DNA from: an uncultured Porphyromonadaceae bacterium
GTDB lineage: Bacteria > Bacteroidota > Bacteroidia > Bacteroidales > Muribaculaceae
Reading direction: 5' to 3'
Assembly (NCBI GenBank): GCA_947175545.1
Contig: CAMWNI010000019.1
Span: forward strand, 1 to 33,976
DNA: 33,976 bases
Positions 6,642-15,820 of this stretch are shown piece by piece (position 1 is the stretch's first letter; every line of letters starts with the position of its first letter). Below the pieces are notes generated by a model. The model saw only the letters and a program-made list of their open reading frames with translations, was not told the DNA's origin and did not search any database. The position numbers and the translations under genes were made by a program.

Positions 6642-8102
6642 ATGCAAAGTGATTACAGGCAATACATTGCAATTGATTTGAAGTCGTTTTTTGCCTCTGT
6701 CGAGTGTGTCGAACGGGGGCTGGATCCGCTTGACGCTTGTCTTGTGGTCGCTGATGAGTCGCGTACTAACAAGACGATATGTCTGGCTGTCTCGGCCGCA
6801 TTGAAAACATTCGGGCTGGGGGGACGACCTCGCCTTTTTGAAGTACTCAGGAAGGTGCGTGATGTCAACCGCGGGCGAGGTGCGTTGACTTCTAAATCTA
6901 TTTTTCTTAGCGAACTGTCAGCTAATGAAAGACTTGCGGTTGATTATGTTATTGCACCGCCTCGGATGAGTCGCTATGTTGAATACAGCAACAAAATCAA
7001 GTCGATTTATCTCAGATACTTCGCGCCGGAAGATATGTATGCCTATTCCGTTGACGAAGTCTTTATCGATGCCACGCCTTATCTGCGCCTCTATGGTATG
7101 TCGGGCCGCGAGTTGGCCTCGGAGATTGTCAAAGAGGTATTATCCGCTACCGGAATAACGGCGACTGCCGGAGTTGGCACAAATATGTATCTGTGTAAAA
7201 TTGCCATGGATATCGTTGCCAAAAAGATGGCGCCTGACGCCGGTAAAGTCAGAGTTGCCGAACTCGACGAATTGACTTATCGCCAACAACTCTGGGACCA
7301 TCAGCCGCTGACCGACTTTTGGCGGCTTGGAGCAGGAACCGCACGTCGACTGGCTTCCCTCGGCATCTTCACGATGGGTCATATAGCGCGTTGCTCGGTC
7401 AATAATCCTCAGATGTTCTACCGCCAGTTCGGAGTCAACGCTGAATTCCTGATTGACCATGCCTGGGGCTATGAGTCTGTCAGCATGGCCGACGTGAAGA
7501 ACTATGCCCCGGCGACTCATTCCCTTTCAAGCGGGCAGGTGCTTGCTGAACCATATCGGGCCGATCAGGCTCGAATCGTTGTCCGGGAGATGATTGAAAA
7601 CATATCGCTCAAGTTGATTGACCGCCGGATAGTGACGGACCAGGTTACGCTGACTGTCAACTATGACCATCAGAACCTGCTTGACCCTAAAATCCGTGCG
7701 CAATATAGCGGCAAAATAACAGTTGACCATTACGGACGTGCCGTGCCGGCCCATGCACAAGGAACGGTGAATTTCCCTCAGCCGACCTCGGCAGGAAGCC
7801 TCTTGTCTGAAAAAGTCGTTGAACTCTTTGACCGTATTGTCAACCCCCTGATGCTTGTCCGGCGGCTGACCCTCTCGGTTAATCGCCTCATACCGGAGCG
7901 CGAAGTCAAGCCTGTTCAACTTGAACTCTTTGTTGACTATGAAGAACAACGTCGGCGCGCTGAGAGCGAGCGTCGCCGTCAGGAGGCAATCCTGCGGATC
8001 AAGAAGCGATTTGGAAAGAACGCTATACTGACCGGACTCAACTATGCCGAAGGAGCGACTCAGCGTCAGCGTAACGCTCAGATTGGAGGACACAAGGCAT
8101 GA
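6642..8102 (+). CDS. Y-family DNA polymerase (UvrX/UmuC/DinB type)
   Basis: A 486-residue translesion polymerase. The palm residues are D12 in IAIDLKSFFASVE and D138-E139 in YSVDEVFID. The segment DESRTNKTICLAVSAALK is typical of the UvrX/UmuC-like branch rather than classic DinB. A helix-hairpin-helix thumb and little-finger region follow. Near the C-terminus QLELF (in KPVQLELFVDYEEQ) matches the QLxLF pentapeptide that binds the sliding clamp. The enzyme would copy past damaged template bases. ATG 6642 is chosen because the promoter at 6585-6615 lies inside the longer frame. The stop overlaps the start of a small YolD-like gene by four bases. Confidence 0.92.
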   Translation: MQSDYRQYIAIDLKSFFASVECVERGLDPLDACLVVADESRTNKTICLAVSAALKTFGLGGRPRLFEVLRKVRDVNRGRGALTSKSIFLSELSANERLAVDYVIAPPRMSRYVEYSNKIKSIYLRYFAPEDMYAYSVDEVFIDATPYLRLYGMSGRELASEIVKEVLSATGITATAGVGTNMYLCKIAMDIVAKKMAPDAGKVRVAELDELTYRQQLWDHQPLTDFWRLGAGTARRLASLGIFTMGHIARCSVNNPQMFYRQFGVNAEFLIDHAWGYESVSMADVKNYAPATHSLSSGQVLAEPYRADQARIVVREMIENISLKLIDRRIVTDQVTLTVNYDHQNLLDPKIRAQYSGKITVDHYGRAVPAHAQGTVNFPQPTSAGSLLSEKVVELFDRIVNPLMLVRRLTLSVNRLIPEREVKPVQLELFVDYEEQRRRAESERRRQEAILRIKKRFGKNAILTGLNYAEGATQRQRNAQIGGHKA

Positions 8103-8221
8103 ATCAAACAAAATATGCCGACATAATCAACCGTCCGCCGGTTCGTCCGCCGGCTCGTGACGCACAACCGCCATCGGCTCGTGCCGCTCAGTTTGCTCCC
8201 TTTGCGGCTCTCAAATCTTGA
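8099..8221 (+). CDS. YolD-like miniprotein coupled to the Y-family polymerase
   Basis: A 40-residue frame that starts in an ATGA overlap with the polymerase stop. Most of it is Pro/Arg/Ala-rich; it ends in RAAQFAPFAALKS. The RAxQFxPFAAL motif is the hallmark of YolD-like proteins, small partners encoded next to UvrX-type polymerases in Firmicutes, where they usually run to about 100 residues. Here the protein stops straight after the motif. Coupled translation and the motif argue for a real gene. It could be a truncated relic or a minimal form that keeps only the binding element. Its function, perhaps control of the polymerase or binding to it, is inferred from the neighbourhood. Confidence 0.65.
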   Translation: MNQTKYADIINRPPVRPPARDAQPPSARAAQFAPFAALKS

Positions 8222-8245
8222 AAAACACGAAAAAAACGAAAGAAT

Positions 8246-8277
8246 TTTGCGTGAATAAAAAAAAATTCGTAACTTTG
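8246..8277 (+). promoter_or_regulatory. Promoter of clpP-clpX
   Basis: TTTG at 8246-8249, 20 bases, TAACTTTG at 8270-8277. A 39-base leader follows before the clpP ATG. Confidence 0.8.
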
Positions 8278-8316
8278 AATAATAATTCTGAACTCACAAA
8301 GAAAGGTAAATAATTA

Positions 8317-9015
8317 ATGAATAACTTTATGCAAAACGATTTTCGTGATTTTGCGACTAAACATTGCCGCATCAATCCTCTCGTTTTCGATCAGTACACG
8401 GCAAAGGCGTCGGCTGATATCTCTTCAAGCTACATCAGCCCGACCATCATGGAGGAGCGCTCGCTGAACGTCACTCAGATGGATGTGTTTTCCCGTTTGA
8501 TGATGGATCGCATCATCTTCCTCGGTACTCAGGTTGATGATTATTCGGCTAATGTTATCCAGGCGCAGCTGCTCTATCTTGACAATAATGACCCCGGAAA
8601 GGACGTAAACCTCTATATTAATTCTCCCGGCGGCTCGGTTTATGCCGGCCTTGGAATTTACGACACAATGCAATATATCAATAGCGACGTGGCCACGATT
8701 TGCACTGGCATGGCCGCCTCGATGGCTGCAGTGTTGCTCGTTGCCGGCGAGAAGGGCAAGCGCTTTGCTCTGAAACATTCGCGCGTGATGATTCATCAGC
8801 CGATGGGCGGCGCGCAAGGTCAGGCAAGCGATATTGAAATTACCGCACGCGAAATTCTTAAACTGAAACATGAACTTTACTCAATTATCGCCGACCATTC
8901 CGGCCAGCCCCTTGAGAAGGTTGAGCGAGACAGTGACCGTGACTACTGGATGACCTCGCAGGAGGCCCTCGATTACGGAATGATTGACAAGGTTCTTGTT
9001 CGAACCAAGAAGTAA
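8317..9015 (+). CDS. clpP: ATP-dependent Clp protease proteolytic subunit
   Basis: A 232-residue serine protease subunit of the ClpP fold. The catalytic triad is visible: S135 in [10 protein letters not shown]160 in [10 protein letters not shown] and D209 in the ERDSDRDYW stretch. [16 protein letters not shown] is the conserved substrate-binding strand and loop. It forms a tetradecameric chamber that degrades proteins fed by ClpX in the cytoplasm. About 25-30 residues at the N-terminus exceed the E. coli mature form; a longer leader is common in Bacteroidetes and may be a propeptide. clpX follows 10 bases later, so the two are cotranscribed. Confidence 0.97.
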   Translation: MNNFMQNDFRDFATKHCRINPLVFDQYTAKASADISSSYISPTIMEERSLNVTQMDVFSRLMMDRIIFLGTQVDDYSANVIQAQLLYLDNNDPGKDVNLYINSPGGSVYAGLGIYDTMQYINSDVATICTGMAASMAAVLLVAGEKGKRFALKHSRVMIHQPMGGAQGQASDIEITAREILKLKHELYSIIADHSGQPLEKVERDSDRDYWMTSQEALDYGMIDKVLVRTKK

Positions 9016-9025
9016 CCGATTTGTA

Positions 9026-10288
9026 ATGGCAAAAAAGAACTCGGGACATACTTGTAGTTTCTGTGGCGGGCCGATGAATCCGGACGCAGTCGTGGTTCCT
9101 TCTCCTCTCCAGCCTGGAGTGCTGATTTGCTCCGATTGTGTCGAGGGCATTAGTCAGCTTCTTACCGAAGTGACCGGCGAGAAAAAAACAGCAAATGCAG
9201 AAAAAGGGATCAAGCCGATGGACCAGGTGCCGACTCCCCGCCAGATTAACGAATATCTGAATCAGTATGTCATCGGTCAGGACAGCGCAAAGCGTTACCT
9301 GTCGGTTGCCGTATATAACCACTACAAGCGACTGGCCCAGAAAACGGTAAAGACAGACGATGATGTTGACATTGAAAAGAGCAACATTATTATTGTAGGT
9401 CCGACGGGAACGGGCAAGACCCTTCTCGCCAAGACGATTGCCCGCTTGCTGGACGTCCCGTTTACGATTGTGGACGCGACTGTGCTGACCGAGGCCGGCT
9501 ACGTCGGCGAAGACATCGAAAGCCTGCTGACCCGCCTGCTTCAGGTTGCTGATTATGATGTGGCCAAGGCCGAGCGCGGCATTGTCTTTATTGACGAAAT
9601 TGACAAGATTGCACGCAAAAGCGACAATCCATCAATTACGCGCGACGTATCCGGCGAGGGCGTTCAACAAGGATTGCTGAAACTGCTTGAAGGCTCGATT
9701 GTAAACGTCCCGCCGCAAGGAGGACGCAAGCATCCCGAGCAGAAAATGATTCAGGTTGACACGAAGAATATACTCTTCATCTGTGGCGGAGCCTTTGATG
9801 GAATCGAACGCAAAATCGCTCACCGTCTCAATACTCACGTTGTTGGTTACGCAACAGACTCAACCAAGCAAAAAATCAAGCGAGACAATTATCTCCAGTA
9901 CGTTGCCCCACAGGACTTGAAATCGTTTGGACTAATTCCGGAAATCATTGGCCGACTGCCAATTCTGACCCATCTTGACCCCCTTGACCGCGAAGCGCTT
10001 CTGAGAGTGCTGACCGAACCTAAAAACGCAATCATCAAGCAGTATCAGAAGATGTTTGCAATGGATGGAGTTGAACTGACGTTCACCCCTGACGCCTTGG
10101 ACCTGATTGTTGACAAGGCGATTGAGTATAAGCTCGGCGCCCGCGGACTGCGTTCGATTGTTGAGTCGATTATGGTTGATTCAATGTTCAATATTCCCGG
10201 TTCTGGAGAAAAGGAACTATGTATAACTCGCGAGTATGCTCTTGAGCAGATTCGCAAAGCACATTTCGAGACTGATGCCGTGCAGTGA
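9026..10288 (+). CDS. clpX: ATP-dependent Clp protease ATP-binding subunit ClpX
   Basis: A 420-residue AAA+ unfoldase. An N-terminal zinc-binding domain has C10, C13, C35 and C38 (CSFC and CSDC). The AAA module has Walker A GPTGTGKT (125-132), the pore loop GYVGED and Walker B IVFIDEID, and the C-terminal small domain ends with [12 protein letters not shown]. ClpX unfolds tagged proteins and feeds them to ClpP. The start at MAKKNSG is chosen since the longer frame begins inside clpP and adds 14 residues not found in the family. The ClpP-docking loop has V-G-Y (273-275) where E. coli has I-G-F; the region is also shorter. A terminator hairpin follows the stop. Confidence 0.97.
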   Translation: MAKKNSGHTCSFCGGPMNPDAVVVPSPLQPGVLICSDCVEGISQLLTEVTGEKKTANAEKGIKPMDQVPTPRQINEYLNQYVIGQDSAKRYLSVAVYNHYKRLAQKTVKTDDDVDIEKSNIIIVGPTGTGKTLLAKTIARLLDVPFTIVDATVLTEAGYVGEDIESLLTRLLQVADYDVAKAERGIVFIDEIDKIARKSDNPSITRDVSGEGVQQGLLKLLEGSIVNVPPQGGRKHPEQKMIQVDTKNILFICGGAFDGIERKIAHRLNTHVVGYATDSTKQKIKRDNYLQYVAPQDLKSFGLIPEIIGRLPILTHLDPLDREALLRVLTEPKNAIIKQYQKMFAMDGVELTFTPDALDLIVDKAIEYKLGARGLRSIVESIMVDSMFNIPGSGEKELCITREYALEQIRKAHFETDAVQ

Positions 10289-10307
10289 CTTCAATGAAAA
10301 AGTCGTT

Positions 10308-10331
10308 GCCCGGTGTCGGGCCTCTTTTCTT
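10308..10331 (+). terminator. Rho-independent terminator after clpX
   Basis: GCCCG-GTGT-CGGGC hairpin followed by CTCTTTTCTT, 19 bases past the clpX stop. Confidence 0.75.
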
Positions 10332-10450
10332 ATTCTGTAAAACAACAATAAATCACGTTTTTATCGCAGTTTATCCCAAATAACAGAAAGCAGATTTAAA
10401 AGTCAAAACTCTCTTACTCAACCATTTTTTAATTCTCACATTTCATCAAT

Positions 10451-12637
10451 ATGGCCAACCATACCGACCTTACCGCCGCCCTGAAACGTTATTTCGGTTT
10501 TGAAACTTTCAAGGGTAATCAGGAGCCGATCATGAAGGCGCTCCTTGACGGTTACGATGTATTCGTTCTTATGCCGACCGGGGGCGGAAAATCCCTCTGC
10601 TACCAGCTGCCTTCGCTGCTGATGGATGGTTGCGCCATCGTCGTTTCCCCGTTGATCGCTCTGATGAAGAATCAGGTCGATGCAATGCGCAATTTTAGCG
10701 AGGATGACGGTATTGCCCATTTTTTGAATTCAAGTCTGAATCGCGCGGCTGTCGATGCCGTGAAAGAAGATGTCATTTCCGGACGCACAAAGCTACTGTA
10801 TGTCGCTCCTGAGTCGCTGACTAAGGAGGACAACATTGAGTTCCTGAAGTCTATACGGATTTCATTCTACGCAATTGACGAGGCTCATTGTATTTCCGAA
10901 TGGGGCCATGATTTCCGTCCGGAATATCGTCGCATTCGCCCGATTATTAACGAAATCGGCGTCCGCCCTGTCATTGCTCTGACCGCTACTGCCACCCCTA
11001 AAGTCCAGCATGACATCCAGAAGAATCTTGGAATGACCTCCGCCTGCGTGTTCAAGTCTTCGTTCAACCGTGAAAACCTGTATTACGAAATCAGGTCGAA
11101 AACGGCGAATGTTGACAAGGATATTATAAAGTATATAAAGAATAACGAAGGCAAGAGCGGCATTATTTACTGCCTGGCACGAAAAAAAGTCGAAGAACTT
11201 GCCGAACTGCTTCGTGTCAACAACATTAAAGCGCTTGCCTATCACGCCGGAATGGACTCCGCAACCCGTTCGGCGAATCAGGATGCTTTCCTCCTTGAGG
11301 AAGTCGATGTCATTGTCGCGACGATTGCGTTCGGCATGGGCATTGACAAGCCTGACGTCAGGTTTGTGATTCACTATGACATGCCTAAGAGCCTCGAAGG
11401 TTACTATCAGGAAACCGGTCGGGCCGGACGTGACGGCGGTGAAGGTCAGTGCATCACCTTTTATTCGTCGAAAGACTTGCGGAAAATGGAGAAGTTCATG
11501 CAGGGCAAACCGGTTACCGAACAGGAAATCGGGAAGCAGTTGCTTGCCGAGACGGCTTCTTATGCGGAGTCGTCGGTTTGTCGACGCCAGACCCTTTTGC
11601 ACTACTTCGGTGAGAATTATAGCGTTGAGAATTGTGGAAATTGCGATAATTGCACCCATCCAAAGAAAAAAGTGGAAGCTAAAGAAGAACTTTCTGCAAT
11701 TATTGAAATTGTTGCTGCCTTGAAGGAAAAATTCAAGGCTGAACTGATTGTTGATGTCGCTCTCGGAAAGAAGACTGCCGACGTTAAAGCTTATGGACTT
11801 GAAGATTCGGAGCAATTCGGAATCCTTGACCATAGTAATGAACGTCTTCTAATGGCAGTTATCCGTCAGGCGGATATTGCCGGTTATTTAAGTCGTGACA
11901 TTGAAAATTACGGACAACTTCGCGTGACTGACAAAGGCATGCAGTTCTTTAAGAAACCCGTATCGTTCAAAGTTGTTGAGGACAATGACTTTAACGACGA
12001 AGAAGAAGAGGAAGCTGCTGTCAAAGGAGGCTCGACCGGAGCTGTTGACCCTGAACTGTTCTCTATTCTGAAAGACCTCAGAAAGAAGATTGCCCGTCGT
12101 CACTCCCTGCCTCCTTATGTGATTTTTCAAGATCCGTCGCTTGAGCAGATGGCCACTACCTATCCGATTACTATGGAGGAACTTCAGAATATTACCGGTG
12201 TCGGTCAGGGAAAGGCAAAGCGCTATGGAGAGGAATTCATCAAGGTTATCCGCACCCACGTTGAGGAGAATGAAATTGAACGTCCCGAGGACTTGCGTGT
12301 GCGTACTGTTCCGAACAAAAGCAAGCAAAAAATCGCTATCATCCAAGGTATTGACCGCAAGATACCTCTCGACGAGCTGGCACACTCGCTTGACCTCGAA
12401 TTTGAAGAGCTTATGAGCGAAATCGAGGCAATTGTATATTCCGGCACTAAAATCAACATTAATTATTACATCAACCAGGAGATTGATCCGGATATCGTTG
12501 TTGAAATCGCTGACTATTTCAAAAACGACAGCGAGAGCGGTGACATTGAAACGGCAATCACTGAGCTGGGCGATGATTATAGTGAGGCCGAAATCAGACT
12601 GGTACGAATTAAATTCCTGTCGGAAGAGGCTAACTGA
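10451..12637 (+). CDS. recQ: ATP-dependent DNA helicase RecQ
   Basis: A 728-residue 3'-5' DNA helicase for recombination and fork repair. The order is: helicase core with MPTGGGKSLCYQLP (Walker A, 42-48), IDEAHCISEWGHDFRPEY, TATATP and the Arg-finger motif QETGRAGRDG; the zinc-binding segment with Cys at CRRQ and ENCGNCDNC; a winged-helix RQC part; and an HRDC domain from about DPELFSILKDLRKKIARRHS. Roughly 120 further residues, rich in acidic residues, follow HRDC, a longer tail than E. coli RecQ (about 610 residues). It stands 11 bases before the ftsE-like gene and may head that operon. No standard promoter box was found in the 160 bases upstream. Confidence 0.96.
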   Translation: MANHTDLTAALKRYFGFETFKGNQEPIMKALLDGYDVFVLMPTGGGKSLCYQLPSLLMDGCAIVVSPLIALMKNQVDAMRNFSEDDGIAHFLNSSLNRAAVDAVKEDVISGRTKLLYVAPESLTKEDNIEFLKSIRISFYAIDEAHCISEWGHDFRPEYRRIRPIINEIGVRPVIALTATATPKVQHDIQKNLGMTSACVFKSSFNRENLYYEIRSKTANVDKDIIKYIKNNEGKSGIIYCLARKKVEELAELLRVNNIKALAYHAGMDSATRSANQDAFLLEEVDVIVATIAFGMGIDKPDVRFVIHYDMPKSLEGYYQETGRAGRDGGEGQCITFYSSKDLRKMEKFMQGKPVTEQEIGKQLLAETASYAESSVCRRQTLLHYFGENYSVENCGNCDNCTHPKKKVEAKEELSAIIEIVAALKEKFKAELIVDVALGKKTADVKAYGLEDSEQFGILDHSNERLLMAVIRQADIAGYLSRDIENYGQLRVTDKGMQFFKKPVSFKVVEDNDFNDEEEEEAAVKGGSTGAVDPELFSILKDLRKKIARRHSLPPYVIFQDPSLEQMATTYPITMEELQNITGVGQGKAKRYGEEFIKVIRTHVEENEIERPEDLRVRTVPNKSKQKIAIIQGIDRKIPLDELAHSLDLEFEELMSEIEAIVYSGTKININYYINQEIDPDIVVEIADYFKNDSESGDIETAITELGDDYSEAEIRLVRIKFLSEEAN

Positions 12638-12648
12638 TTTTTATACGT

Positions 12649-13368
12649 ATGGAAAACCTGATTATTGATTATTCTGACGCCGAAGTTCTCCGCAAGGAGC
12701 TGGTTGTTCTGAAACACGTTGACTTTCAGCTGAGAAAGGGCGAGTTTGTCTATTTTATCGGCAAGGTCGGAAGCGGCAAGTCATCGCTGCTGAAAACCAT
12801 GTATGCCGAAGTCCCGGTTGCTGCTGGCCAGGCTCGTGCTTTTGACTTTGACCTTCCGCGGCTCAAGGCTAAGCGTGTCCACCTTCTGCGTCGGAAAATC
12901 GGTATCGTTTTCCAGGATTTTCAACTGCTGACCGACCGCTCGGTTCATGAAAACCTTCTTTTCGTTCTTAAGGCAACGGGCTGGAAGAATACAGTTGAAA
13001 TTGAGGCCCGGATTGAAAAGGTACTTTCAATGGTAAATATGGCAAATAAGTCATATAAGATGCCTCATGAACTGTCCGGAGGCGAGCAGCAGCGCATTGC
13101 GATAGCCCGCGCTTTGTTGAATGAACCGGAGTTGATTCTTGCCGATGAACCGACCGGAAATCTTGACCCGGAAACAGGTACGCAAATTGTTGAGATGCTT
13201 CATCGGATTGCCTCCGAGCAAAATACGGCCGTTATCATGGCGACCCATAATCTTGCACTGACCGAGCAGTTCCCGGCCAAGGTCTATAGAATTGAGGAAA
13301 AACGTCTGACTTGTCTAAGCGACACTCCTAAATCAGAAGAAAACCATAATCAAGATACAAAAGAATGA
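12649..13368 (+). CDS. ftsE: FtsE-like ABC transporter ATP-binding protein
   Basis: A 239-residue single ABC ATPase domain: Walker [13 protein letters not shown]-loop [10 protein letters not shown], signature [16 protein letters not shown] and Walker [13 protein letters not shown], with an H-loop at MATHN. The pattern is that of FtsE/LolD, ATPases that drive a membrane partner in cell-wall hydrolase activation or lipoprotein release. No ftsX-like permease lies in the window, so the partner is encoded elsewhere. The last 30 residues are polar and unlike a domain. Its TGA overlaps the lysC ATG (ATGA). The FtsE name rests on the ATPase subfamily and is less sure than the fold. Confidence 0.8.
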   Translation: MENLIIDYSDAEVLRKELVVLKHVDFQLRKGEFVYFIGKVGSGKSSLLKTMYAEVPVAAGQARAFDFDLPRLKAKRVHLLRRKIGIVFQDFQLLTDRSVHENLLFVLKATGWKNTVEIEARIEKVLSMVNMANKSYKMPHELSGGEQQRIAIARALLNEPELILADEPTGNLDPETGTQIVEMLHRIASEQNTAVIMATHNLALTEQFPAKVYRIEEKRLTCLSDTPKSEENHNQDTKE

Positions 13369-14687
13369 ATGTAATGAAATTTGGCGGAACTTCGGTTGGT
13401 TCCGCAGCAAGAATCAAGGAGGTTGCCAGGCTGGTCTCCTCGCGTGGAGGGAATATCATTGTCCTTTCCGCAATGTCAGGCACTACGAATACTCTTGTGG
13501 AAATCAGCGACTATCTTTATAAAAAAAACGTTGACGGAGCAAAAGAGATTATCAATCAGCTCGAACTGAAATATCAGCAGGTGATTGCCGAGCTATTCTC
13601 GACCGAAGAGGCCGCTGAGCAGGCCCGCCGTGAAATCAAGGAGATTTTTGCTTATATCCGCTCACTATCTAAAGATATCTTCACACTCTTCGAGGAGCGT
13701 GAGATTCTTGCCCAGGGCGAAATGATGAGTACTCGGTTGATGAATATCTATCTTCATGAACAGGGTGTAGGTTCCGTTCTGATTCCCGCGCTTGATTTCA
13801 TGCGCACCGATAAGAATTCTGAACCTGACACTCAGTTTATCCGCACCCATTTGCTTGAACTGCTCGAAAAGAATCCCGACGCGCAGCTATACATCACTCA
13901 AGGCTACATCTGCCGCAATGCCTACGGTGAGGTTGACAATCTTCAACGGGGAGGTAGCGACTATACGGCGTCTCTTATCGGTGCGGCCGTCAATGCAGAC
14001 GAGATTGAAATCTGGACTGACATTGACGGGATGCACAATAATGACCCCCGTTATGTCGAAGGAACGTCGCCTGTGGCCGAACTGCATTTTGAGGAGGCTG
14101 CCGAGCTTGCCTATTTCGGCGCTAAGATTCTTCATCCGACATGTGTGCTTCCTGCGAAACTTAACAATATTCCCGTTCGCCTGCTGAACACGATGCAGCC
14201 CGAAGCGCGCGGAACAGTCATTTATAATTGCTCTCCTACCCACACAATCAAGGCTGTCGCCGCAAAGGACAACATCACCGCAATCAAAATCAAGAGCGGC
14301 CGTATGTTGCTTGCCTATGGCTTCCTGCGCAAGGTGTTTGAAATCTTCGAAACATATCAGACTTCAATTGATATGATTGCAACCTCTGAGGTCGGAGTTT
14401 CTGTTACGATTGACAATACCCGCAACTTACATTTGATTCTTGACGACCTTAAGAAGTTTGGCACGGTTACCGTTGATCATGACATGGCGATCATCTGTGT
14501 TGTCGGCGACGTGGAATGGCACAACTGCGGATTTGAAACGCGTGTGCTTGACGCAATGACGAACATTCCGGTTCGCATGATTTCCTATGGCGGCAGCAAT
14601 TACAATATTTCTCTTCTCGTGCGCCAGAGCGATAAGATTGCGGCCCTAAATTCGCTTCAGAAATCACTTTTTGGCGAAAGAAAATGA
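13365..14687 (+). CDS. lysC: Aspartate kinase (monofunctional)
   Basis: A 440-residue enzyme that phosphorylates aspartate, the first step to lysine, threonine, methionine and diaminopimelate. The N-terminal KFGGTSVG is the kinase signature; LQRGGSDYTASLIGAA and EIWTDIDGM are substrate and ATP sites. The last 140 residues hold two ACT domains (IKIKSGRML..., then VCVVGD-type IICVVGDV), the usual place for feedback by lysine. There is no homoserine dehydrogenase fusion. The gene overlaps ftsE at its start and lysA at its end by four bases each, so translation is coupled. An internal ATG at 13374 (MKFGG) would be an equally good start. Confidence 0.96.
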   Translation: MNVMKFGGTSVGSAARIKEVARLVSSRGGNIIVLSAMSGTTNTLVEISDYLYKKNVDGAKEIINQLELKYQQVIAELFSTEEAAEQARREIKEIFAYIRSLSKDIFTLFEEREILAQGEMMSTRLMNIYLHEQGVGSVLIPALDFMRTDKNSEPDTQFIRTHLLELLEKNPDAQLYITQGYICRNAYGEVDNLQRGGSDYTASLIGAAVNADEIEIWTDIDGMHNNDPRYVEGTSPVAELHFEEAAELAYFGAKILHPTCVLPAKLNNIPVRLLNTMQPEARGTVIYNCSPTHTIKAVAAKDNITAIKIKSGRMLLAYGFLRKVFEIFETYQTSIDMIATSEVGVSVTIDNTRNLHLILDDLKKFGTVTVDHDMAIICVVGDVEWHNCGFETRVLDAMTNIPVRMISYGGSNYNISLLVRQSDKIAALNSLQKSLFGERK

Positions 14688-15820
14688 AAACTGATTTTCC
14701 TTTGAAGGAGTTCGGGGCTTGTCCGACTCCTTTCTATTTTTATGACATGAAGCTCCTTGACCTTACGCTGGATGCTATAATTAAGGAGAAGGGAGACTTC
14801 CATGTCCATTATGCACTGAAGGCAAATTCCAATCCGGAAATTGTCAGTCATATCGCTGCGCGTGGCTTCGGAGCTGACTGTGTCAGCGGAGGAGAAATCC
14901 AGCGTGCGCTTGACTGTGGTGTTCCGGCCAACAAAATCGTTTTTGCCGGAGTCGGTAAGACTGATGCGGAAATTAATCTTGCACTTCGTGTCGGTATTGG
15001 ATGTTTCAATGTTGAATCAGCTGAGGAAATGCAGGTCATTTCCGCTTTGGCAGTGAAGGCCGGAACCGTTGCCCGCATTGCAATTCGTGTTAACCCGAAC
15101 ATTGACGCTCACACCCACGCGAATATTACGACGGGGCTTGCCGAGAATAAGTTCGGCATTAATTTTGAAATGCTCCCTGCGACAGTCAACCTTGCCCATT
15201 CTCTTCCGGGAGTGGAGTTGACCGGTCTGCACTTCCACATTGGCTCGCAGATTCTTGACAATGAACCTTTTGAGCGACTTTGTCATGTCATCAACCGATT
15301 GCAGACTCAGGTCCGAGTAAATCATATCAACGTCGGCGGCGGCCTTGGAATTGATTATGTCGCACCTGACGAACATCCGATTCCTGATTTTGGAAGTTAT
15401 TTTGATGTTTTCCGCCGTAATCTGAATCTTATGCCCGGCCAGACGCTCCATTTTGAACTTGGCCGCAGCATTGTTGCTCAGTGTGGCTCGCTGATTTCGA
15501 GAGTGGTATACGTCAAGCATGGCACAGCTAAGAATTTCCTGATTTGCGATGCCGGCATGAGTGAGCTGATTCGTCCTGCTCTCTATCAGGCCCGCCACAA
15601 AATCGAAAACCTATCCGAACCGGCCGACGCTCCAATTGAAAAGTATGATGTTGTTGGTCCTGTCTGCGAATCATCTGATGTTTTCGGAACCGATGAACTT
15701 CTTCCTGTTTCCTGCCGTGGCGACCTGATTGCTTTCCGTTCTGCCGGCGCTTACGGAGAGACTATGGCCTCAAACTACAATTTGCGTCATCTTGAAACAC
15801 CATTTTATTTGGAAAAATGA
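14684..15820 (+). CDS. lysA: Diaminopimelate decarboxylase
   Basis: A 378-residue PLP enzyme of the fold-III (alanine-racemase barrel) decarboxylases. It makes lysine from meso-diaminopimelate. The PLP lysine is K46 in HYALKANSNPEI; HFHIGSQI and INVGGGLGIDY are the barrel motifs, and CESSDVFG with the later GAYGETMASNYN close the active site. Arginine or ornithine decarboxylases share the fold, but pairing with lysC and the CESSD box fit LysA. It begins within the lysC stop and its own stop overlaps the next start, both ATGA. Confidence 0.94.
   Translation: MKTDFPLKEFGACPTPFYFYDMKLLDLTLDAIIKEKGDFHVHYALKANSNPEIVSHIAARGFGADCVSGGEIQRALDCGVPANKIVFAGVGKTDAEINLALRVGIGCFNVESAEEMQVISALAVKAGTVARIAIRVNPNIDAHTHANITTGLAENKFGINFEMLPATVNLAHSLPGVELTGLHFHIGSQILDNEPFERLCHVINRLQTQVRVNHINVGGGLGIDYVAPDEHPIPDFGSYFDVFRRNLNLMPGQTLHFELGRSIVAQCGSLISRVVYVKHGTAKNFLICDAGMSELIRPALYQARHKIENLSEPADAPIEKYDVVGPVCESSDVFGTDELLPVSCRGDLIAFRSAGAYGETMASNYNLRHLETPFYLEK

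Noticed and set aside
7527-8111. Minus-strand frame of 194 codons opposite the polymerase gene
   Set aside because: Antisense to the polymerase little-finger region; no motif.
10862-11833. Long minus-strand frame of 323 codons opposite recQ
   Set aside because: It is antisense to the conserved helicase and zinc-binding parts of recQ, has no family features and no promoter; a codon-bias shadow.
13200-13400. Lysine riboswitch or attenuator ahead of lysC
   Set aside because: lysC starts inside the preceding gene; there is no leader to hold a riboswitch.
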